Assembly (NCBI GenBank): GCA_016872195.1
Contig: VHAT01000004.1
Coordinates: 1 to 64,000 of the forward strand
Direction of reading: 5' to 3'
DNA length: 64,000 bases
Source of the DNA: Sphingomonadales bacterium
Lineage (GTDB): Bacteria; Bacteroidota; Bacteroidia; Chitinophagales; Chitinophagaceae
A model generated the notes under the pieces. The model saw nothing but the letters and a program-made list of their open reading frames with translations. It made no database searches and was not told where the DNA came from. This document shows, in pieces, positions 8,435-16,608 of this stretch; the first letter of the stretch is position 1, and each line of letters opens with the position of its first letter. A program made the translations under genes and the position numbers.

Positions 8435-9481
8435 ATGTACAAGCTGCTGCGTCAACTACTTTTCTTGCTACCACCAGAACAAGCACACCAGCTATCGATG
8501 TTCTTTTTGAGACTCGCTTGCAGTACGTCTCCGTCTCGTCGACTGATCCGCAAGTTCTTCGATCCCGGTTCACAACAGCCTATACAAATCGGTGGGCTAC
8601 TCTTTAAAAATCGGGTCGGGCTGGCCGCCGGTTTCGATAAGAATGCCATTCATCTGCGCGAACTAAGTTGTCTGGGTTTTGGTCATGTGGAGATTGGAAC
8701 CGTTACTCCGCAGCCGCAACGTGGTAACGAAAGACCCAGATTATTTCGCCTGCCTCAAGACAAGGCCCTTATCAACCGAATGGGCTTTAATAACGATGGC
8801 GTGGTCACCATTGCCCGCAGACTCAAAGAATGGAGAGAGCAGGGCCAAAAAAAAAGTGATGGTCAGCCCCCGCTGATCATTGGCGGTAATATTGGGAAAA
8901 ATAAAGTAACCTCCAATGAAGAAGCCTGGAGAGACTATGAATTTTGTTTTGAACGCTTGCACCCCTGGGTCGATTATTTTGTGGTCAATGTCAGCTCTCC
9001 CAATACCCCTGGATTACGGGCCTTGCAAGAGAAAGAATCCCTGAAAAAAATTCTCACGCTCTTACAACAACGCAACAACGAAAAAAAAATCCAACGTCCC
9101 CTACTGCTGAAAATAGCCCCCGACCTTTCGTCGGCACAGGTAGATGATGTGATCGCACTGGCACTCGAGATCAAACTAGATGGATTGGTAGTTAGCAACA
9201 CCACCATCGAAAGAAGCGGACTCTCCACCGAAGCTAATCGGGTAAGTCGTATCGGAGCCGGTGGGCTTAGCGGCGCTCCCCTACGAGAAAAAAATACGGA
9301 GCTGCTTCGCTACATCACGGAACGCACGAGGGGATCCATTCCGCTGATCGCATCAGGTGGAATTTTTACGGCAGCGGACGCCCTTGAAAAAACAAAGGCC
9401 GGCGCCACGCTCGTCCAAGTGTGGACAGGTTTTATTTACGAGGGGCCTGTTATTGCAAGAAATATTGGCAAAGCGTTTTGA
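8435..9481 (+). CDS. pyrD: Dihydroorotate dehydrogenase (quinone), class 2
   Basis: This enzyme oxidises dihydroorotate to orotate in pyrimidine synthesis, passing electrons through FMN to membrane quinone. The 348-residue length and the N-terminal helical part (MYKLLRQLLFLLPPEQAH) that docks on the membrane mark class 2. Seen motifs are GLAAGFDKNA (~67), NRMGFNNDG (~113), the catalytic Ser region NVSSPNTPGLR (~185), VVSNTT (~252) and the FMN-phosphate loop IASGGIFTAADA (~305). It stands alone, diverging from the thiolase and converging on rsmE. Confidence 0.97.
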   Translation: MYKLLRQLLFLLPPEQAHQLSMFFLRLACSTSPSRRLIRKFFDPGSQQPIQIGGLLFKNRVGLAAGFDKNAIHLRELSCLGFGHVEIGTVTPQPQRGNERPRLFRLPQDKALINRMGFNNDGVVTIARRLKEWREQGQKKSDGQPPLIIGGNIGKNKVTSNEEAWRDYEFCFERLHPWVDYFVVNVSSPNTPGLRALQEKESLKKILTLLQQRNNEKKIQRPLLLKIAPDLSSAQVDDVIALALEIKLDGLVVSNTTIERSGLSTEANRVSRIGAGGLSGAPLREKNTELLRYITERTRGSIPLIASGGIFTAADALEKTKAGATLVQVWTGFIYEGPVIARNIGKAF

Positions 9482-9486
9482 GGCCA

Positions 9487-9516
9487 TTGCTAGTGAGCCA
9501 ATAGCAAGCTTTTCTT
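9487..9516 (+). terminator. Terminator of pyrD
   Basis: TTGCTA (9487-9492) pairs with TAGCAA (9502-9507) around a 9-base loop and is followed by a T-rich stretch (9509-9516), five bases past the pyrD stop. Confidence 0.45.
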
Positions 9517-9544
9517 AATCCGATACGAACTAAAGAACATTTTA

Positions 9545-10264
9545 TTAGGAGTGGCCGTTACCCTGACAGAGAAGTGTTACCGCCACCATAGCAGCGGTCT
9601 CTGTTCGAAGTCGATTCTCTCCCAAACTCACCGTTGTAAATCCTTGTTGAATGGCCTGCGCATGTTCCGCCTCGGTAAAATCGCCCTCCGGCCCAATACA
9701 AATTAGTGTTGACCCCATGGGCCTCTTCCAAGTGGCCAAGGACGTTTTATCGGCAGGACCACAATAAGCGATACAATGATTCGATCCCCATTTTTTTAAT
9801 TCTTCTAGTTGCGAAAAGGAATGGGGTTTATCTAAAACCGGTAACCAAGATTGTTGGCTTTGTAACATAGCACTGATCAAAACCGCCTGCATTCGCTCGG
9901 TTCGAAGGCTTTCTTTTTCGGTGCGTTCACAGATAAGGGGTATAATGCGGCTAATACCCAATTCGGTTACTTTCTCGAGCAACCACTCCAACCGACTCGT
10001 ATTTTTTAAGAGCGAAACAGCCAAGACTACCGGAGACTTAACAGGAACTATATAATGCTCCGTTTCTACTTGAACTTGGCAGGCTTTTCGATGATCATCG
10101 GTGATTCGTCCTTGGAGTTTTCTACCCAATCCGTCGGTTAGCATAACACGATCTCCGGCTTGTAAACGAAGCACCTGAATAGCATGCTTGCTATTGCTCT
10201 CGTCCAAGACCACGTAGGGCTGGCCCGGCTGATAAGAGGATATATAAAAGAAGGGAACAGACAT
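9545..10264 (-). CDS. rsmE: 16S rRNA (uracil(1498)-N(3))-methyltransferase RsmE
   Basis: This SPOUT-family enzyme methylates U1498 of 16S rRNA using S-adenosylmethionine. At 239 residues it has the normal length. The N-terminal PUA-like part (SKHAIQVLRLQAGD...) is followed by the knotted methyltransferase domain with EKVTELGISRIIPL (~97), IGPEGDFTEAE (~190) and LGENRLRTETAA (~215), the SAM-binding signatures of the family. It starts two bases after the dnaB stop, so it is co-transcribed with dnaB. Confidence 0.96.
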   Translation of the reverse strand: MSVPFFYISSYQPGQPYVVLDESNSKHAIQVLRLQAGDRVMLTDGLGRKLQGRITDDHRKACQVQVETEHYIVPVKSPVVLAVSLLKNTSRLEWLLEKVTELGISRIIPLICERTEKESLRTERMQAVLISAMLQSQQSWLPVLDKPHSFSQLEELKKWGSNHCIAYCGPADKTSLATWKRPMGSTLICIGPEGDFTEAEHAQAIQQGFTTVSLGENRLRTETAAMVAVTLLCQGNGHS

Positions 10265-10266
10265 GA

Positions 10267-11829
10267 TCAGGCAGGCATATCGTCATCGGGGTCAATATCA
10301 TTCATGCGACTGCCCGTTTGAACGAACACTCTTGCCCCCCCTTGCCCATCGACATCACGCACAGGTTTCCAATTCGGATTAAGTCCGGTCATTCCGATAC
10401 TGCCGTCCTCATCGGTAAACTTCTGAATATTGAGCATAGCACGGAGCTTTATGGTCTCCAACGATCCATTACGGTGCTTGGCGATCCGCACAATGGTCTC
10501 TCCACGATTATTCTCACCCATTTCCGTAGTGGTTACATCGTAGTACTCGGGACGATAAAGGAACATGACCAAGTCGGCATCTTGCTCAATAGCACCCGAC
10601 TCACGCAGGTCACTCAGCTGGGGCATCTTGGAGCCATCCTTACCGGCACCACGCGTTTCGACCGCACGGCTAAGTTGTGAAAGCGCAATAATGGGGATAC
10701 TCAACTCTTTGGCCAAGGCCTTTAGATTGCGCGAGATATTACTGATCTCTTGTTCGCGATTGCTGTTTCGGTTCTCGCCGGTACCACTCATCAACTGCAA
10801 ATAATCGATGATGACCATACCGATATTGTGTTTATTTTTTAGCCGGCGACATTTGGCACGAAGTTCAAAGATGTTGAGTGCGGGCGTATCATCGATATAA
10901 AGGGGAGCCTGGGCCAAACGCTGCACTCCTCGAGCATACAATTGCTTCATCTCGTGCTCTTCCATCTTTCCGCGACTGATCTTCTCTAACCAGATCTCGC
11001 TTTCGGCCGCGAGAATACGTTGCACCAATTGTGCCGCACTCATCTCCAGCGAAAAGAAAGCCACTGGGGTAGACTTTGCCGGATGCATAACGGCATTGCG
11101 CGCCAAATTAAGTGCAAAGGCGGTCTTACCTACCGCAGGACGAGCGGCTAAAATGATCAGGTCAGTTCGCTGCCAACCATATGTAACACGATCCACAGAG
11201 GCAAACCCGCTCGGCACCCCCGTAATATCTTCGTTCTTGTTGCGCAGGTCCTCAATGCGTTTGATCGTGTTGACCAACACCGAATCGATGGTCTCAAAAT
11301 TCTTACGTAAGTTATTGTTCGTGATCTCGAATAATTTAGTCTCGGCATCGTCTAGCAGATCGAACACATCGGTAGAGTCCTCGTAGGCATCCCCGATGAT
11401 CTCTCCACTGACTCGTATCAGTTCTCGTTGAATGAATTTTTGTAAGATGATACGAGCATGGGCCTCGATATTGGCAGCCGATACAACCGCGTTGGTGAGT
11501 TTGGTCAGATAATAGGGACCCCCGATCAGATCTAACTCTTCTTTGAAACGAAGCTCTTCAGTAACGGTCAAAATATCGATGGGCTGGCTCTTGTTCGAGA
11601 GCGATTGCATGGCCGCAAAGATCCGCTGGTGCGCCTCTACATAAAAACAGGCTGGTTTCAGGATCTCGGCCGCCACATCAAAGGCACCTCGCTCGAGCAT
11701 GACCGCACCTAAGACAGCCTCCTCCAGCTCTCGAGCCTGCGGTGGGACTTTCCCATAGACCATGGTACCCAGGTCAACGGCAGATTTACGTTTGGCTTTT
11801 CGGTCTTTATTGATATTGGGGGTTTCCAT
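10267..11829 (-). CDS. dnaB: Replicative DNA helicase DnaB
   Basis: This hexameric helicase unwinds DNA at the replication fork. The 520-residue protein has the N-terminal DnaB domain (~20-125: PQARELEEAVLGAVML) and the RecA-like C-terminal domain with Walker A ARPAVGKTAF (~225-235), SLEMSAAQL, MVIIDYLQLM (~330) and LSQLSRAVETR. The usual end in acidic residues (DIDPDDDMPA) is present. No intein is inserted. It lies downstream of recN after a 124-base gap that contains a DnaA-box-like sequence, and is followed by rsmE. Confidence 0.97.
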   Translation of the reverse strand: METPNINKDRKAKRKSAVDLGTMVYGKVPPQARELEEAVLGAVMLERGAFDVAAEILKPACFYVEAHQRIFAAMQSLSNKSQPIDILTVTEELRFKEELDLIGGPYYLTKLTNAVVSAANIEAHARIILQKFIQRELIRVSGEIIGDAYEDSTDVFDLLDDAETKLFEITNNNLRKNFETIDSVLVNTIKRIEDLRNKNEDITGVPSGFASVDRVTYGWQRTDLIILAARPAVGKTAFALNLARNAVMHPAKSTPVAFFSLEMSAAQLVQRILAAESEIWLEKISRGKMEEHEMKQLYARGVQRLAQAPLYIDDTPALNIFELRAKCRRLKNKHNIGMVIIDYLQLMSGTGENRNSNREQEISNISRNLKALAKELSIPIIALSQLSRAVETRGAGKDGSKMPQLSDLRESGAIEQDADLVMFLYRPEYYDVTTTEMGENNRGETIVRIAKHRNGSLETIKLRAMLNIQKFTDEDGSIGMTGLNPNWKPVRDVDGQGGARVFVQTGSRMNDIDPDDDMPA

Positions 11830-11846
11830 AAACTAGAGCAATTGAG

Positions 11847-11937
11847 GGTTCGTGAACAATTGAATGAACAGCGAAATAAACCCCAAAAGAAAAACAGAAA
11901 AAATTTTTCTTTCTGCACCTTTTTCGCACCACGAACC
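11847..11937. repeat. 8-bp inverted repeat in the recN-dnaB gap
   Basis: GGTTCGTG (11847-11854) and CACGAACC (11930-11937) are perfect inverted copies separated by 75 bases of AT-rich sequence that includes the run AAAAAATTTTT near 11899-11908. It could be an operator or chance. Confidence 0.3.
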
Positions 11938-11943
11938 GGCAGG

Positions 11944-11952
11944 TTATCCACA
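11944..11952 (+). promoter_or_regulatory. DnaA-box-like sequence upstream of dnaB
   Basis: TTATCCACA, an exact consensus DnaA box, sits immediately past the recN stop and about 115 bases before dnaB. A given 9-mer is expected roughly once in two such windows by chance, so binding is only suggested by the location. Confidence 0.35.
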
Positions 11953-11953
11953 A

Positions 11954-13615
11954 TCAGGAGAGCATTTCACGGGCATTGGCCTTGGCGGCGGCCGAAGGCT
12001 GATCCCCTCCCAGCATGCGGGCCATCACATCGATGCGCTCCTCTTTTTCCAGCAATTTGATCTTGGTAATGGCGGCCTCTCGGTCATCTTTTCCTAATTG
12101 TTTGTAGACAAAAAAATGAGATTGCGCCTTTCCGGCAATTTGAGGCTGGTGAGTAATGCAGATCACCTGCCGATTTTGGGCCAGTGCATTGAGCAAGAGA
12201 CCCACTTGGCGTGCAGCCTCTCCGGAAATACCGGTATCGATCTCATCAAAAATGAGCGTAGGAAGGTCAAGCGAGGCCGCTACCAGTGATTTGATACAAA
12301 GCATCAGCCGGCTCAATTCGCCGCCACTGGCCACTTTTCGAAGGGGCTGTAATTGACCGCTGCGATTGGCATCGAATAAAAAAGCGATTGCATCGAGTCC
12401 CTCCGGTCCCAGCAAAGCCGGTTTGAGCTCAATATGCAATTGGGCGGCAGGCATGCCCACTTGCTTTAGCAAGGCATTGACCTTTTTTTCAAGGGGGCCT
12501 AGTTGCTTCTTTCGGCCGGCCGATAATTGTTGAGCAAGTTGTAGGGTGCTTTGCTCAGCTTCCGCTACTGCTTTTTGTTGGCGTTGCAATTCTTCATCGA
12601 TATCAAAGGAGGCCTGACATTTATGGCGAAGCGCTTCTTGCAAGACCAATAATTCATCGGTAGTACTCAACTGGTGCTTTTTGAGAAGCCGATACCCAAG
12701 CGATACCCTGTCATGGAGTTGCTGAATACGATCCGGCTGATAATGGATCCGCTCACCTAATCGCTCAAGATCACGACCGACCTCTTGCATATCCACATAC
12801 GAAGTGCGAAGTCGCTCCTCGAGCGCAGGCAGTTCGGGATGAAATTCCTTTTGCGTAGTCAGTTCGTTGAGCAAGCGCTTTAAAGAGGGCAGCAAGGCTT
12901 CTTCTCCGGTCAACAAAGAAACGGATACATGTTCGAGGGTCGCGCGAATGGACGCGGCATGGTCAAGTGTTTTTAATTCCGCAGCGATAGCCTCGATCTC
13001 ACCGGATAAAAAAGCGGCATCAGCAAGTTCCTCCAATTGAAAACGGTCATACTCCGCCTGTGATAACAGCTTTTGCTTCTGCTCCGCAAGAGAAACTACT
13101 GTTTGGCGAAGCTGTAACAAAGACCGATATGCGTTTTGGTATTGGTCGAACAAAGACAGCTGGCCCGCCAAGGCGTCGAGCACCTCTCGTTGAAACGAGG
13201 CCTCTTCGAGCGTAAGCGTATCGAATTGTTGATGCAAGTCTACAAGGAGCGAACACAGTTCTTGTAATTGAGAAAGGGTAACGGGTGTGTCATTGACAAA
13301 AGCTCTTGACTTGCCAGCGGCAGCGATCTCTCTGCGAATGCTCAACTCATTTTCTTGATCGAGCTCTTCTTGATGCAACCACTGGAGTACCGCTTTTTTT
13401 TCGCGGATATCAAACTGCCCTTCTACGATCAGTTTTTTTTCTTTGTTACCAAGTACAGAAGCGTCGGCACGCTCTCCCAAGATCAACCCTAAGGCGCCCA
13501 TCAAAATGGATTTACCAGCCCCTGTCTCTCCGGTAATGGCACTAAAATGTGATGAGAATTCGATCTCTATTTGATCGATAATGGCGTAGTTCTGAACAAA
13601 AAGACGCAAGAGCAT
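11954..13615 (-). CDS. recN: DNA repair protein RecN
   Basis: RecN is an SMC-like ATPase that acts on double-strand breaks. The 553-residue protein has Walker A GETGAGKSIL (~30), a long coiled-coil middle (~150-360, with many Glu, Leu and Gln) and the C-terminal half-site with signature SGGELSRLML (~435) and Walker B IFDEIDTGISG (~463). The ATG at 13615 (MLLRLFVQNYAI) is chosen over a GTG two codons upstream because family members begin this way. It is separated from the zinc-ribbon gene upstream by a strong terminator. Confidence 0.96.
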   Translation of the reverse strand: MLLRLFVQNYAIIDQIEIEFSSHFSAITGETGAGKSILMGALGLILGERADASVLGNKEKKLIVEGQFDIREKKAVLQWLHQEELDQENELSIRREIAAAGKSRAFVNDTPVTLSQLQELCSLLVDLHQQFDTLTLEEASFQREVLDALAGQLSLFDQYQNAYRSLLQLRQTVVSLAEQKQKLLSQAEYDRFQLEELADAAFLSGEIEAIAAELKTLDHAASIRATLEHVSVSLLTGEEALLPSLKRLLNELTTQKEFHPELPALEERLRTSYVDMQEVGRDLERLGERIHYQPDRIQQLHDRVSLGYRLLKKHQLSTTDELLVLQEALRHKCQASFDIDEELQRQQKAVAEAEQSTLQLAQQLSAGRKKQLGPLEKKVNALLKQVGMPAAQLHIELKPALLGPEGLDAIAFLFDANRSGQLQPLRKVASGGELSRLMLCIKSLVAASLDLPTLIFDEIDTGISGEAARQVGLLLNALAQNRQVICITHQPQIAGKAQSHFFVYKQLGKDDREAAITKIKLLEKEERIDVMARMLGGDQPSAAAKANAREMLS

Positions 13616-13684
13616 GGGCACAAATTAATCGGAATTAGGCCCATTACAAAGGCCAATTCTCAAAAAGGGCTGGGGACTTTCACA

Positions 13685-13714
13685 AAAAATCCCGTTTGGT
13701 AAAAACGGGATTTT
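13685..13714 (-). terminator. Strong Rho-independent terminator
   Basis: A 12-bp perfect stem (13686-13697 with 13703-13714, 5-base loop) is flanked by A-runs and T-runs on both strands. It ends the Nif3/zinc-ribbon transcript on the minus strand just after 13735 and insulates recN. Confidence 0.85.
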
Positions 13715-13734
13715 CAATATTCTTTCTACAAAGA

Positions 13735-14490
13735 TCAGGACAAAGCCACGCTGTTGGCCAGCTCCTCATCGACCAAGATCCGGCCGCAGTTTTCGCAAAT
13801 GGTGATCTTCTTGTGCTGACGGATCTCACTTTGCTTTTGAGGGGGGATGGCATTAAAGCAGCCGCCACAGGCATCACGCTCTACCGGCACTACGGCTAAT
13901 CCATTGCGATAATTGCCCCGAATCTTTTCGTAACTGGCCAGTAATCGGACATCAACCTCTTTCTTTGCTTCCGCTGCCTGCTTATTGAGGTGTTTCTCTT
14001 CTTTTTCGTTTGCTGCAATGATCTTTTCGAGCTCCTCTTTTTTGGTGGCCAGCACCCCTTCCTTTACGGCAATATCCTTTTTGGCCTTTTCGAGCTTGAC
14101 GGCTTTTTCAGCAATATCATCATTGGCGTCTTTGATATGCTTCTCGGCCAGCTTTACATCGAGTTGCTGGGTCTCGACCTCTTTGTTGATAGCCTCGTAT
14201 TCGCGATTGTTCTTTACGTTTTCGCTTTGTTTTTCGTATTTGGCGATCAGGGCCTCAGATGCCTTAATGGCAGCCTTGCGCTGTTCAATAAACTCGGTAA
14301 CCCCATTGATCTCTTCTTCGATCCGCGTAAGACGGGCGTGCAAACCGGTGATCTCATCTTCCAGATCGGCAACCTCCATGGGAAGTTCCCCCTTCAGGAT
14401 CTTGATCTCGTCGAGCTTGCTATCGATCTGCTGAAGCGTGACCAAAGACTTTAGCTTTTCTTGTATCGAAAAATCTTTTACTTGTGCCAT
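13735..14490 (-). CDS. C4-type zinc ribbon / coiled-coil protein
   Basis: The 251-residue protein is a long helical hairpin (residues ~10-185, rich in Glu, Lys and Ala, coiled coil) followed by a C4 zinc ribbon with CGGCFNAI (~208) and ICENCGR (~231). This architecture matches the widespread zf-RING_7 family, thought to bind nucleic acid or act in RNA handling, although its role is not settled. Its start overlaps the end of the Nif3 gene by 13 bases, so the two are translated as a coupled pair. Confidence 0.9.
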   Translation of the reverse strand: MAQVKDFSIQEKLKSLVTLQQIDSKLDEIKILKGELPMEVADLEDEITGLHARLTRIEEEINGVTEFIEQRKAAIKASEALIAKYEKQSENVKNNREYEAINKEVETQQLDVKLAEKHIKDANDDIAEKAVKLEKAKKDIAVKEGVLATKKEELEKIIAANEKEEKHLNKQAAEAKKEVDVRLLASYEKIRGNYRNGLAVVPVERDACGGCFNAIPPQKQSEIRQHKKITICENCGRILVDEELANSVALS

Positions 14491-15584
14491 AGATAGTTGA
14501 CCGGATTGGTGTTTATGCTTGTTTTGAGGACGGCAAAGTTATGAAATTTTTCGGCTAAATTATCGGCCAAAAGCTCTATCGTAAACTGCTCAGATTCAAA
14601 GTGTCCGATATCGGCCAGGATCATTCTTCCATCGGCCAGAAAAAAATCATGATATTTTAGATCGGCAGTAATAAAAATATCGGCTCCGGCTGATAAAGCA
14701 TTGGGAATCAAAAAACTGCCTGCCCCCCCACAAAGGGCTACTCGCCGAATGGGCCTTCCCAACAAGGGGCTGTGCCGTACTGGTCTGGCTCCAAACCGAT
14801 GGGCCAATTGGGTCAAAAAAACAGCCTCTTCTACTGGCTCGGCCAACTCCCCTACCAATCCTGCTCCCAGGGTATGGTTCGCATTGTCGAGCGGTAAAAG
14901 CTCGTAGGCCACCTCTTCGTAGGGATGGGCCTTGTGCAACGCTTCGAGTAAAGCCCCTTGTAAGTAAACTGGGAAAAGGACCTCCAAGCGGTTCTCTTTT
15001 TCCTGATGTCGCTGGCCATTAGCTCCTACAAAAGGGCGGGCGGCTGCGCCGGGCATAAAGGTACCCTCACCCGCTACCGAAAAACTGCATTCGCTATAAT
15101 TTCCGATCTGACCGGCCCCGGCATCGAATAAGGCCTGGCGCACCGGTTCAGTATGTTGTAGGGGAACATAAGTGACCAATTTCCTTAAGGTTGTTTCTTT
15201 GGGCAATAGTACCCTGCTACGCTGTAATGAGAGCAACGAAGCGATCTTTCCGTTGACACCACTGAGCACATTGTCCAAGTTGGTATGAATGGCATAAATG
15301 GCCAGCTCATTTTTTATGGCTTTGATAAGGGCCCTCTCGACTCCCGTTCCACCACTCAACTTCTTGATGCCCCTAAAAATGAGCGGATGATGCGCCACCA
15401 CCAGATTACATCCCTTTTGCAAGGCCTCATCGATCACCTGCTCGGTAACGTCCAGGCAGCAGAGCACCCCGGTACATCGATCGGAGCGGTCCCCGGTCAG
15501 TAATCCGACATTATCATAGGATTCTTGCAACGCAGGAGGCGCCCAGGCTTCCAGCACCTTGATGATGTCAACAATTTTGATCAT
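14478..15584 (-). CDS. Nif3-like dinuclear metal centre protein
   Basis: This 368-residue protein belongs to the Nif3/YbgI/YqfO family, toroidal hexamers holding a two-metal site; some members are proposed GTP cyclohydrolase-like hydrolases, but the function is unproved. Metal-site motifs are VVAHHPLIFRG (~65), HTNLDN (~100) and DIGHFESEQF (~335). The long form carries the inserted PII-like domain between the halves (~140-230). The ATG at 15584 (MIKIVDIIKVLE) is preferred; the frame runs 17 residues further without family similarity. It overlaps the zinc-ribbon gene downstream and diverges from the peroxiredoxin gene. Confidence 0.93.
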   Translation of the reverse strand: MIKIVDIIKVLEAWAPPALQESYDNVGLLTGDRSDRCTGVLCCLDVTEQVIDEALQKGCNLVVAHHPLIFRGIKKLSGGTGVERALIKAIKNELAIYAIHTNLDNVLSGVNGKIASLLSLQRSRVLLPKETTLRKLVTYVPLQHTEPVRQALFDAGAGQIGNYSECSFSVAGEGTFMPGAAARPFVGANGQRHQEKENRLEVLFPVYLQGALLEALHKAHPYEEVAYELLPLDNANHTLGAGLVGELAEPVEEAVFLTQLAHRFGARPVRHSPLLGRPIRRVALCGGAGSFLIPNALSAGADIFITADLKYHDFFLADGRMILADIGHFESEQFTIELLADNLAEKFHNFAVLKTSINTNPVNYLWHK

Positions 15585-15645
15585 ACCCACTAAAATACAT
15601 CCAATTTGTTCATCTTTGCAGTCCGACACTATCAAAATAAAAACT

Positions 15646-16116
15646 ATGCCAATCTTACCCGGACAAGCTGCCCCCGATTTTACCCTCTTTGATTCAGATA
15701 AAAATCCTGTACAGCTCTCTAGCCTTCAAGGCCACAATGTGTTGCTGCTATTCTTTCCGCAATCCTTTACCGGCGTTTGCACCAAAGAGCTTTGCTCCGT
15801 TCGCGACAACATAGCCCTTTACAACAAAGCCAATGCAAAGGTATTTGGCATCTCTGTGGACTCCGTATTCACCTTGGGGAAATTCAAAGAAGAGCAACAA
15901 TTGAATTTTCCATTGCTCAGTGATTTTAACAAAAAAATATCGGAGGCCTACGATACCATCTATCACGACTGGATACTGGACATGAAAGGCGTTTCCAAAC
16001 GCTCAGCATTTGTCATTGATCGCAAAGGGATTGTGCAATATGCCGAAGTGCTCGAAAGCGCAGGAGACATCCCCGATTTCGAAAAGATCAATGCCAAATT
16101 GAACGAATTGGCCTGA
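15646..16116 (+). CDS. Peroxiredoxin (AhpC/TSA family)
   Basis: This thiol peroxidase reduces hydrogen peroxide and organic peroxides. The 156-residue protein has the peroxidatic Cys at 45 in TGVCTKELC and another Cys at 50, with FFPQSFTG just before; a resolving partner may be Cys50. It resembles the AhpE/thioredoxin-dependent peroxiredoxins. The ATG at 15646 (MPILPGQAAPDFTL) is where the family begins; an upstream ATG in the frame would run into the divergent Nif3 gene. A -7-like TTCATCTTTG lies ~30 bases upstream. Confidence 0.94.
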   Translation: MPILPGQAAPDFTLFDSDKNPVQLSSLQGHNVLLLFFPQSFTGVCTKELCSVRDNIALYNKANAKVFGISVDSVFTLGKFKEEQQLNFPLLSDFNKKISEAYDTIYHDWILDMKGVSKRSAFVIDRKGIVQYAEVLESAGDIPDFEKINAKLNELA

Positions 16117-16143
16117 TCCAAGCAAAGAAAACACCCTCTAAAA

Positions 16144-16176
16144 CGCTTAGAATAAGCGCTATGAGCCCGAAGGGCT
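16144..16176 (+). terminator. Two tandem stem-loops after the peroxiredoxin gene
   Basis: CGCTTA/TAAGCG (16144-16158, 3-base loop) and AGCCC/GGGCT (16164-16176, 3-base loop) are adjacent short hairpins. Only weak T-richness follows, so they may terminate or protect the peroxiredoxin mRNA. Confidence 0.4.
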
Positions 16177-16208
16177 TGTATCGATTTGGAAATACCTTGC
16201 TACCTGTC

Positions 16209-16216
16209 TATATTTG
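16209..16216 (+). promoter_or_regulatory. -7-like element (TATATTTG) at the start of the small T9SS gene
   Basis: A perfect TAnnTTTG ends two bases before the ATG at 16219. If used it would start transcription at or within the start codon, so either the real start is downstream or the match is accidental. Confidence 0.25.
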
Positions 16217-16218
16217 AG

Positions 16219-16566
16219 ATGTTGAAACGAATTTTTTTGATATTGTTCCTTTCGCTTAGTGGCTGGGCTGTCCAGGCGCAAAAGCAACCCGTTGCCTCCG
16301 CGACAGAGAGCGCTAAACGATTGGCATCCCTTTATCCCAATCCGGCCATCACGTACATCAATATAGACCTGCGCGAAAATTTCAAATCCGGAATGAGCGT
16401 TCAGATTCACTCTGCGATTATGGGCAAGATGATCTTTTCGGCTCAGCTTTCACAAGCCCGTTATGTTCTCAACGTAAATGACTATCCGCGCGGGGCCTAT
16501 GTCTACTACCTACTCGATGCCTCCGGCAAGATCGTTGAGGCTGGCAAATTCCTGATCACTAAGTAA
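16219..16566 (+). CDS. Small secreted protein made almost only of a T9SS type A sorting domain
   Basis: The 115-residue product has a signal peptide (MLKRIFLILFLSLSGWAVQAQ) and then, after ~20 residues, a T9SS type A sorting domain from LYPNPAITYINID (~38) to GKFLITK at the end. There is no room for a cargo domain. The ATG at 16219 is chosen because it begins the signal peptide; the open frame starts 11 residues earlier. It converges on rlmI, and the two 3' ends form a 12-bp inverted repeat. A role beyond export by T9SS is unknown; it may be a remnant of a larger gene or a genuine small surface protein. Confidence 0.8.
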   Translation: MLKRIFLILFLSLSGWAVQAQKQPVASATESAKRLASLYPNPAITYINIDLRENFKSGMSVQIHSAIMGKMIFSAQLSQARYVLNVNDYPRGAYVYYLLDASGKIVEAGKFLITK

Positions 16567-16608
16567 TTTTTTTGCACGCTGTTATTGAACCTGCACGATC
16601 AGGAATTT
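16546..16608. repeat. 12-bp perfect inverted repeat spanning two convergent gene ends
   Basis: AAATTCCTGATC (16546-16557) and GATCAGGAATTT (16597-16608) are exact inverted copies around a 39-base centre. Each arm lies inside the last codons of a gene and encodes KFLI in both, on opposite strands. It could act as a shared terminator stem; a T-run (16566-16573) lies in the centre. Confidence 0.6.

Noticed and set aside
13985-14454. Two overlapping frames of ~150 codons opposite the zinc-ribbon gene
   Set aside because: Phe/Ser/Leu-rich mirrors of a Lys/Glu-rich coiled coil; no start or promoter support.
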